Part shown: positions 38,966 to 44,157 of the stretch, in pieces | Numbering within the stretch: position 1 is the stretch's first letter | Layout: every line of letters starts with the position of its first letter | Source of the DNA: an uncultured Bacteroidales bacterium | Lineage (GTDB): Bacteria > Bacteroidota > Bacteroidia > Bacteroidales > Paludibacteraceae | Direction: 5' to 3' | Length of the DNA stretch: 44,157 nt | NCBI GenBank assembly: GCA_946534715.1 | Contig: CAMNCW010000055.1 | Coordinates: 1-44,157, forward strand | Position numbers and translations under genes: made by a program | The notes under the pieces: model-generated | What the model was told of the DNA's origin: nothing | Database searches by the model: none | The model's input: only the letters and a program-made list of their open reading frames with translations

Positions 38966-40615
38966 ATGGCAACAAAACATTACTTATCATATTTGCAAGA
39001 AACAATGTCACGCCGTTGGAACTGTATGGCGTTAGCCGACCTGGACGGAGTGAACAAATACACCTACGCTCAATTGGCGTCGGATATTGAAAAGCTGCAT
39101 ATCACATGGCGTGAGTGCGGCATTAAAGAGGGTGACAAAATAGCGCTCTGCGGACGTAACTGCGCCAATTGGGGTCTGTTGTTTTTAGCTATCGAGAGCT
39201 ACAAAGCAGTGGTGGTAAGTATTCTGCCGGATTTCACAGCGGAAGGTATTTATTCGCTGGTGAATCACTCGGAGGCAGTTATCCTCTACGTAGGTCCGAA
39301 TGTAAAGAAGAAAATTGATCCTGCGCAGATGAAGGGTCTGAAAGCAACTATCTTCATGGATGACATGACGTTAGTAGAGGCAGAGGATTCTTTCCGCAAG
39401 GCGTTTGAAGGCGCAGAAGCTGCTTTCAAGAAAGCATTCCCCAATGGAGTGAGCATCAAAGATGTGAACTATCCGACCGAAAATCTCGATGAATTGGCGG
39501 TTATCAACTACACCTCCGGTTCGACAGGAAACCCCAAAGGCGTTATGTTAAGCCATCTCAATTTGAGCGGAAACGTAGATTTTGCATCGCATCGTATTCC
39601 TCATCGTCCGGGTGATACCGTATTGTCGATGCTGCCTATCGCGCACATGTTTGGACTGATGTACGAGTTCCTCTATCAGGTATGCGAGGGTGCAGAGACC
39701 TATTTCTTAACGCAGGCTCCTACCCCCACCGTGCTGATGAAGGCTTTTGCGCAGGTAAAACCGTTCATGATCCTGACCGTACCTTTGGTCATCGAGAAGA
39801 TCGTGAAGAAAGGTGTAATGCCGAAGATCAGCAGCCCAATGATGCGAATTCTGTGGAAGACCCCGGGTATTAACCGCATCATCCGCAAAAAAGTGAAAGA
39901 GGGATTAGATAAGACCTTCGGCGGCAGGTTGCGTTACCTCATTATCGGCGGTGCAGCCCTCAACGGCGAAGTAGAACAAGTGCTCCACGATATCAATTAC
40001 CAGTACTGCGTAGGTTACGGTATGACCGAGTGCGCTCCCCTCATCAGCTACGAGGATTGGTGGGCATACAAATTCCATAGCTGCGGAAAAGAGATCCCGC
40101 AATGCCACGTGCGCATTAACAGCGAGAACCCCTATAAGAAAGACGGCGAGATCCAAGTGAAGGGTGTGAACGTCATGCAGGGATATTACAAGAACGAAGA
40201 GGCTACCAAAGCTGTCTTCACCGAGGACGGATGGATGCGTACCGGTGACCTGGGTATTCTCGACAAAGAAGGAAACATCTTCATCCACGGACGCTCCAAG
40301 AACATGATCCTGGGTCCTTCCGGACAGAATATCTACCCCGAGGAGTTGGAGGACAAACTCAATTCCATGCCTTGCGTAGTAGAGTCCATCGTTGTGGATC
40401 GCGATCATAAATTAGTAGCTCTTGTGTTCCCGGACACATCGGCTGAAGGAAAAAAATTATTAGGAACAAAGACGCTGGCTGAGCAGATGGAAGAAAACCG
40501 CGTGTTCGTGAACAAAAACCTTCCGAACTACAGTCAGATAAGCGCTATAGAATTAGTCGCTTCCGAGTTCGAGAAAACTCCTAAGCGGTCTATCAAACGT
40601 TACTTGTATAAGTAA
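38966..40615 (+). CDS. AMP-binding long-chain fatty acid--CoA ligase
   Basis: The protein has 549 residues. It activates fatty acids via acyl-AMP to acyl-CoA. Seen are the P-loop YTSGSTGNPKGVMLSH, GYGMTECAPLI, the TGDLG hinge/Asp motif and the C-terminal Lys in TPKRSIKRYLYK. It is shorter than E. coli FadD and matches Bacteroidota ligases. It is a paralogue of the next gene, with the same order of motifs and near-identical C-termini. It has its own promoter with a probable operator and is followed by a strong terminator. Confidence 0.93.
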   Translation: MATKHYLSYLQETMSRRWNCMALADLDGVNKYTYAQLASDIEKLHITWRECGIKEGDKIALCGRNCANWGLLFLAIESYKAVVVSILPDFTAEGIYSLVNHSEAVILYVGPNVKKKIDPAQMKGLKATIFMDDMTLVEAEDSFRKAFEGAEAAFKKAFPNGVSIKDVNYPTENLDELAVINYTSGSTGNPKGVMLSHLNLSGNVDFASHRIPHRPGDTVLSMLPIAHMFGLMYEFLYQVCEGAETYFLTQAPTPTVLMKAFAQVKPFMILTVPLVIEKIVKKGVMPKISSPMMRILWKTPGINRIIRKKVKEGLDKTFGGRLRYLIIGGAALNGEVEQVLHDINYQYCVGYGMTECAPLISYEDWWAYKFHSCGKEIPQCHVRINSENPYKKDGEIQVKGVNVMQGYYKNEEATKAVFTEDGWMRTGDLGILDKEGNIFIHGRSKNMILGPSGQNIYPEELEDKLNSMPCVVESIVVDRDHKLVALVFPDTSAEGKKLLGTKTLAEQMEENRVFVNKNLPNYSQISAIELVASEFEKTPKRSIKRYLYK

Positions 40616-40639
40616 CGCATAAGAGAGTAAGTAGATGGT

Positions 40640-40703
40640 GATTTCCTTTCTGTAGGAAATCAAAGCTTGCACGTAACTGGGAAGCTACGTGCTTGTTTTT
40701 TTT
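40640..40703 (+). terminator. Double hairpin terminator between the two ligase genes
   Basis: A first hairpin pairs GATTTCC (40640-40646) with GGAAATC (40655-40661). A second pairs GCACGTA (40669-40675) with TACGTGC (40686-40692) and is followed by TTG and eight T. The second is the real terminator; the first may be an mRNA end-protecting stem. Confidence 0.8.
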
Positions 40704-40712
40704 AGTAAAAAA

Positions 40713-40744
40713 TTTGCATATGTCAAAAAAAAGTAGTACCTTTG
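40713..40744 (+). promoter_or_regulatory. Promoter of the second acyl-CoA ligase gene
   Basis: TTTG at 40713-40716, CATATGTC, 20-base spacer, TACCTTTG at 40737-40744. It has no GAACAATTGTTC palindrome, so the two ligases are probably regulated differently. Confidence 0.85.
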
Positions 40745-40797
40745 CACCGCAAATAGTGTCTTAGGACAATTTTAGAAACAAATACAGACAATTTGGT

Positions 40798-42438
40798 ATG
40801 CAGAAACATTATTTGAATTACTTGACAGAAGTTGTTTCCCATCAATGGAATGACACAGCGTTGACGGACTATGGGGAGGATCATGAATATACATTCGGGG
40901 AAATGGCGATTGAGATGCTTCGTTTGCATCTGTTGTTTGAGAAATTAGGCATCAAGCGTGGTGATAAGATTGCATTAGCGGGTCGCAACTGTGCCAATTG
41001 GGCGGTTGCTTATCTCGCGATTGCGGCGTATGAAGGTGTCTGCGTGTCGATCTTGCAGGATTTTACGGCGGAAGATATCAACCATCTCTTGGATCACTCG
41101 GACAGCGAACTGCTGTTTGTAGGTCCGTATGTCTGGAAAGATTTGCAAAACCAAACGCTGCCGGCTAAACTGAAAGCCGCTTTGTCCTTAGCCGATTGGA
41201 GCCCGCTTTATACCCAAGAAGGTGTTTCCGTTCCGGATAAGAAAGAGTTGGATGCGCTCTTCAAAGCCCAATATCCGCAAGGCGTGGAGCCGGAGGATAT
41301 TTCTTTCTCCGCCGACCCCGATGCGCTTAGTCTCATCAACTACACCTCCGGCTCTACCGGTTCGCCCAAAGGCGTGATGCTCAACGGCCGCTCGCTGAGT
41401 AATAACGTGGAGGTAGGTATGAAGATGCTGCCGGTTGATCCGGGTCAACGGCTTGTCTCGATGCTTCCTCTGGCGCATATGTTCGGGCAGATTTGCGAAC
41501 TACTCTACCCCCTTTGTTCGGGTACGCATATCTTCTTCCTGACCAAATCGCCGACCCCGAGCATCCTGCTCAAAGCCCTCAAAGACGTACAGCCGTACCT
41601 GGTGGTAACGGTGCCGTTAGTGATCGAGAAGATATACAAGAAAAACTTAGACCCGATGCTTAGCAAATGGGCGATCCGTGCGTTCTGGCATGTGCCGGTG
41701 ATAGGCGATATTATCAAAGGACGTGTCAAATCTGCGCTGAAGAGTGCTTTTGGCGGTCATTTGAGGTACTTCATCTGCGGCGGTGCGGCGATGAACCCGG
41801 TAGTGGAGAAATGTCTGATGGACATCCATTTCCCCCTTTCCATCGGTTACGGCATGACCGAATGCGGTCCGCTGATCGGCGGTAACCCGCCTAAGTATTT
41901 CAAAGCGCGCACAGGCGGTGTGCCGGTGATGAACATGGAGGTCAAGATAGACGAACCCAACGAAGCCGGTATCGGTGAGATCCTCATCAAAGGTGAAAAC
42001 GTCATGCTCGGTTATTACAAAAACCCCGACGCCACCAACGCCGCATTCACCGAAGACGGCTGGCTTCGTACCGGCGACCTCGGACGACTCGACCGCAGGA
42101 AGAATATCTACATCAAAGGTCGCTGCAAGACCATGTTCCTCGGCGCTTCGGGACAGAACATCTACCCCGAAGAGATCGAAGACAAACTCAATAACCAGGA
42201 GGCGGTAGGCGAATCGCTGATCGTGGAGCGCGAGGGCAAATTAGTGGCACTCGTCTTCCCCGATGAGACCCTGACCAAACGCATGAGCCGCGACGAGATT
42301 ATCGCTCTGATGAAAGCGAACCTCGAGAAGCTCAATCACCTCATTCCGTCTTACAGCAAAGTGTCGAATATAGAGGTGCAGGACAAGCCGTTTGAGAAGA
42401 CCCCCAAACGCTCCATCAAACGTTTCCTTTACAAATAA
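40798..42438 (+). CDS. AMP-binding long-chain fatty acid--CoA ligase (second copy)
   Basis: The protein has 546 residues and the same layout as the preceding ligase: YTSGSTGSPKGVMLNG, GYGMTECGPLI, RTGDLGRLDRRKNIYIKGR and TPKRSIKRFLYK. It probably arose by tandem duplication, though the two proteins now differ at many positions, for example in the region around 110-160. It may have a different chain-length preference. The stop is followed two bases later by a heptamer array leading to the EamA gene. Confidence 0.93.
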   Translation: MQKHYLNYLTEVVSHQWNDTALTDYGEDHEYTFGEMAIEMLRLHLLFEKLGIKRGDKIALAGRNCANWAVAYLAIAAYEGVCVSILQDFTAEDINHLLDHSDSELLFVGPYVWKDLQNQTLPAKLKAALSLADWSPLYTQEGVSVPDKKELDALFKAQYPQGVEPEDISFSADPDALSLINYTSGSTGSPKGVMLNGRSLSNNVEVGMKMLPVDPGQRLVSMLPLAHMFGQICELLYPLCSGTHIFFLTKSPTPSILLKALKDVQPYLVVTVPLVIEKIYKKNLDPMLSKWAIRAFWHVPVIGDIIKGRVKSALKSAFGGHLRYFICGGAAMNPVVEKCLMDIHFPLSIGYGMTECGPLIGGNPPKYFKARTGGVPVMNMEVKIDEPNEAGIGEILIKGENVMLGYYKNPDATNAAFTEDGWLRTGDLGRLDRRKNIYIKGRCKTMFLGASGQNIYPEEIEDKLNNQEAVGESLIVEREGKLVALVFPDETLTKRMSRDEIIALMKANLEKLNHLIPSYSKVSNIEVQDKPFEKTPKRSIKRFLYK

Positions 42439-42440
42439 CC

Positions 42441-42482
42441 AATTATCCATTGTCAATTATCAATTGTCAATTATCAATTATC
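42441..42482 (+). repeat. Heptamer array between the second ligase and the EamA gene
   Basis: Six 7-base units (AATTATC, CATTGTC, AATTATC, AATTGTC, AATTATC, AATTATC) in perfect register, ending one base before the EamA ATG. In this orientation the sense strand has no stop codon, unlike the 8-bp arrays. Confidence 0.9.
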
Positions 42483-42483
42483 A

Positions 42484-43419
42484 ATGACTTGGGTTATTCT
42501 TGCCTTTCTCTCAGCGCTCTGCTTAGGTTTTTACGACGTCAGTAAGAAAGTAGCGCTGCGGGACAACTCGGTGGTAGATGTGCTGACAGCCAGCGTGCTG
42601 GTTTCGTCCGGCATACTGATCGTACCGCTGTTGATCTCCCGCCTCATGCCGGATGCTTTGTCCGGCAGTTTGCTGTATGTGCCGCCTATGGATATACAGG
42701 GACATCTGCTGACGATTCTCAAATCGGCGATCGTGCTCAGCTCGTGGATATGCGCATATGTGGCACTCAAACATCTGCCGATTTCCATTGTCAGCCCCTG
42801 GCAAGCCACACGCCCCATGTGGACGCTGATCGGCGCACTGCTCATCTTCGGCGAACGGCTCAACTCTTGGCAATGGGCAGGCGTCGTGCTCGCCATAGGC
42901 AGCATCTTTGTTTTCTCGTTCTTTAACCGTCCTGCCGGCCTGTCGCCCAAGAAAAGGCTGAGAGGTCTGGCACTGCAACCCGAAGCGAAGTACTATGTCG
43001 CCTTGGCGTTAGCCATCGTCATTGGCGCGTGCTCGGGCTTGTACGACAAATACATCATGCGCCTCTACGACCACAACGCCGTGCAGGTCTATTACACACT
43101 CTATCAGGCGGCGATGATGCTCGTTTTCTGTTATATTCACCATAAACGGCATCCCTCGGAAAGGGGATTTCATATCACCAACATCTGGCCGGTCGCGCTC
43201 ATCTCGATTTTCCTGGTACTGAGCGATAATGTGTATATGCTCGCGCTGCAAGACCCGTCTTCCATGATCGCCGTGGTTTCAACGATCCGACGCGGAGGAA
43301 CGGTCATCGGCTTTGGCTACGGACTGCTCTTCCTCAAAGAGAAAGATCCCGTCAAAAAGATCCTCTGCATGATAGGAATCATCGCCGGTTTGATCTGTCT
43401 GGCGATGGGCAGCATGTAA
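42484..43419 (+). CDS. EamA/DMT family transporter
   Basis: The protein has 311 residues and ten predicted transmembrane helices in two five-helix halves, as in drug/metabolite transporters. The first half ends with PWQATRPMWTLIGALLIFGE (an EamA hallmark) and the second with STIRRGGTVIGFGYGLLFLKE. The substrate is unknown. The ATG directly follows the heptamer array and there is no Shine-Dalgarno sequence or promoter box, so it is read from the ligase promoter. Confidence 0.88.
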   Translation: MTWVILAFLSALCLGFYDVSKKVALRDNSVVDVLTASVLVSSGILIVPLLISRLMPDALSGSLLYVPPMDIQGHLLTILKSAIVLSSWICAYVALKHLPISIVSPWQATRPMWTLIGALLIFGERLNSWQWAGVVLAIGSIFVFSFFNRPAGLSPKKRLRGLALQPEAKYYVALALAIVIGACSGLYDKYIMRLYDHNAVQVYYTLYQAAMMLVFCYIHHKRHPSERGFHITNIWPVALISIFLVLSDNVYMLALQDPSSMIAVVSTIRRGGTVIGFGYGLLFLKEKDPVKKILCMIGIIAGLICLAMGSM

Positions 43420-43440
43420 TCCCTATTTGTGGGGATTTTG
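43418..43440 (+). terminator. Terminator after the EamA gene
   Basis: AATCCC, a 7-base loop, GGGGATTTTG. The short stem overlaps the stop codon. A similar weak hairpin is seen at 29055-29074. Confidence 0.55.
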
Positions 43441-43450
43441 TCTCCCGGTG

Positions 43451-43481
43451 TTGCTCATATCAGTTTTTTTTTGTAACTTTG
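43451..43481 (+). promoter_or_regulatory. Promoter of the hemerythrin/RIC-type gene
   Basis: TTG at 43451-43453, 20 bases including CATATC, TAACTTTG at 43474-43481, 26 bases before the ATG. Confidence 0.8.
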
Positions 43482-43507
43482 CGCCAAATTTGCAAATTCA
43501 CACAAAA

Positions 43508-44157
43508 ATGTACAAGTCAACGGACAAAATTTGTGACCTGATGTCACATGAAGAGGATGCGATCCAGATCATCAGCCGGTTTGGGTTAGAAATGGGTGTA
43601 GGAGACCAGACCATCGAGCAGGTCTGCAAGTCACATGACGTCCATACACCTACTTTTTTGGCGATTGTCAATTACAAGGTTTTTCATCAGCAGGCAACGA
43701 TCGAGGAGATCAACATCGATACCTTGCAGCGTTATCTGAAAAACGCGCATACCTATTTTCTGGACTTCCGTTTGCCGCGCCTCAGACGCGACCTCATTGA
43801 GGCGATTATTCCTGCCGACCCCACGACCAAGATACCGGGGCTGATTCTGCGATGCTACGACGAGTTTGTGGATGAGATCCGCACACATATCGAGCACGAG
43901 AACAAAGGCTTATACGACGAACACGAGCATGACGACCAGCGTATCACCGACAAACTGACGGAGATCAAGAATCTCATTATCAAGTATTATCCTACCAAAC
44001 CGACCTCTACCCAAGGAACGGTCACTTACACGCTCATCAACGTCATGAGCGAGTTATGGCATACCGAGCAGGATTTTGCGGACCATTGCGCCATCGAGGA
44101 TGATATTCTCCGTCCGGCTCTGACACATGCCCCGCAACAGGTTCATCGCCGCCACCA
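43508..44157 (+). CDS. Partial hemerythrin-domain protein, iron-sulfur repair (RIC/ScdA)-like
   Basis: The frame starts at the ATG at 43508 and is open for 216 codons to the window edge. Residues 1-60 resemble the DUF542/ScdA N-terminal domain (ISRFGLEMGVGDQTIEQVCK, then SHDVHTPTFLAIVN). From about 75 on there is a helical hemerythrin-like region with di-iron ligand patterns: KNAHTYF, THIEHE and DHCAIED (His-xxx-Glu). RIC proteins repair Fe-S clusters after oxidative or nitrosative damage. The N-terminal motif lacks the usual Cys pair (here VCKSHD), so the function may differ. The C-terminus is missing. Confidence 0.75.
   Translation, partial: MYKSTDKICDLMSHEEDAIQIISRFGLEMGVGDQTIEQVCKSHDVHTPTFLAIVNYKVFHQQATIEEINIDTLQRYLKNAHTYFLDFRLPRLRRDLIEAIIPADPTTKIPGLILRCYDEFVDEIRTHIEHENKGLYDEHEHDDQRITDKLTEIKNLIIKYYPTKPTSTQGTVTYTLINVMSELWHTEQDFADHCAIEDDILRPALTHAPQQVHRRH

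Overview
The window reads as an ordinary chromosomal stretch of a Bacteroidales bacterium (phylum Bacteroidota). Almost every transcription unit starts from a Bacteroidota-type promoter: TTG, 19-20 bases, then TAnnTTTG. Few start codons have a Shine-Dalgarno sequence. There are two SusC-like/CarboxypepD_reg-type TonB receptors, a GSCFA protein and many short intercistronic repeats. I cannot name the species. No tRNA, rRNA or CRISPR array was found by eye.

Layout, left to right. (1) 1-2450 is an AT-rich accessory segment on the minus strand: a partial unknown gene, then a Fic-domain protein, a secreted 11-residue-repeat protein and a protein possibly related to alkyladenine DNA glycosylase. 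(2) 2550-6080 is a minus-strand N-degron operon, clpS-clpA-aat plus a 45-aa ORF. (3) 6180-12200 is a six-gene minus-strand envelope/redox operon: lipoprotein nitroreductase, DUF389 membrane protein, NAD(P)-binding protein, SLC13 transporter, SDR dehydrogenase, HdeD. (4) valS stands alone on the plus strand. (5) ABC permease-GSCFA protein-lipase form a minus-strand operon. (6) ffh-folD-prfA-rsmE-PAP2 form a minus-strand operon whose later gaps are filled by 8-bp tandem arrays. (7) queH is divergent from ffh. (8) Two TonB receptors follow, each with a nearly identical leader. (9) An IS110 element with a candidate bridge RNA is followed by a GC-rich structured region and small repeats. (10) A toxin-antitoxin pair leads a long plus-strand run: D-2-hydroxyacid dehydrogenase, lipoprotein, pepT, gcvT, patatin, tetR. 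(11) Two tandem acyl-CoA ligases, an EamA transporter and a partial hemerythrin/RIC-type protein end the window.

The most unusual signal is not a gene. Degenerate tandem arrays with a strict 8-bp or 7-bp period sit in the gaps between co-directional genes, often supply the stop codon of the upstream gene, and also occur inside reading frames in a stop-free orientation. GC-rich palindromes are likewise embedded in frame in at least three proteins. Other signals worth a second look are the IS110 bridge-RNA-like leader, the shared TonB-gene leaders, a 12-bp perfect palindrome in the ligase promoter next to a tetR gene, and an extended promoter consensus in which CATATRTC follows the -33 TTTG.
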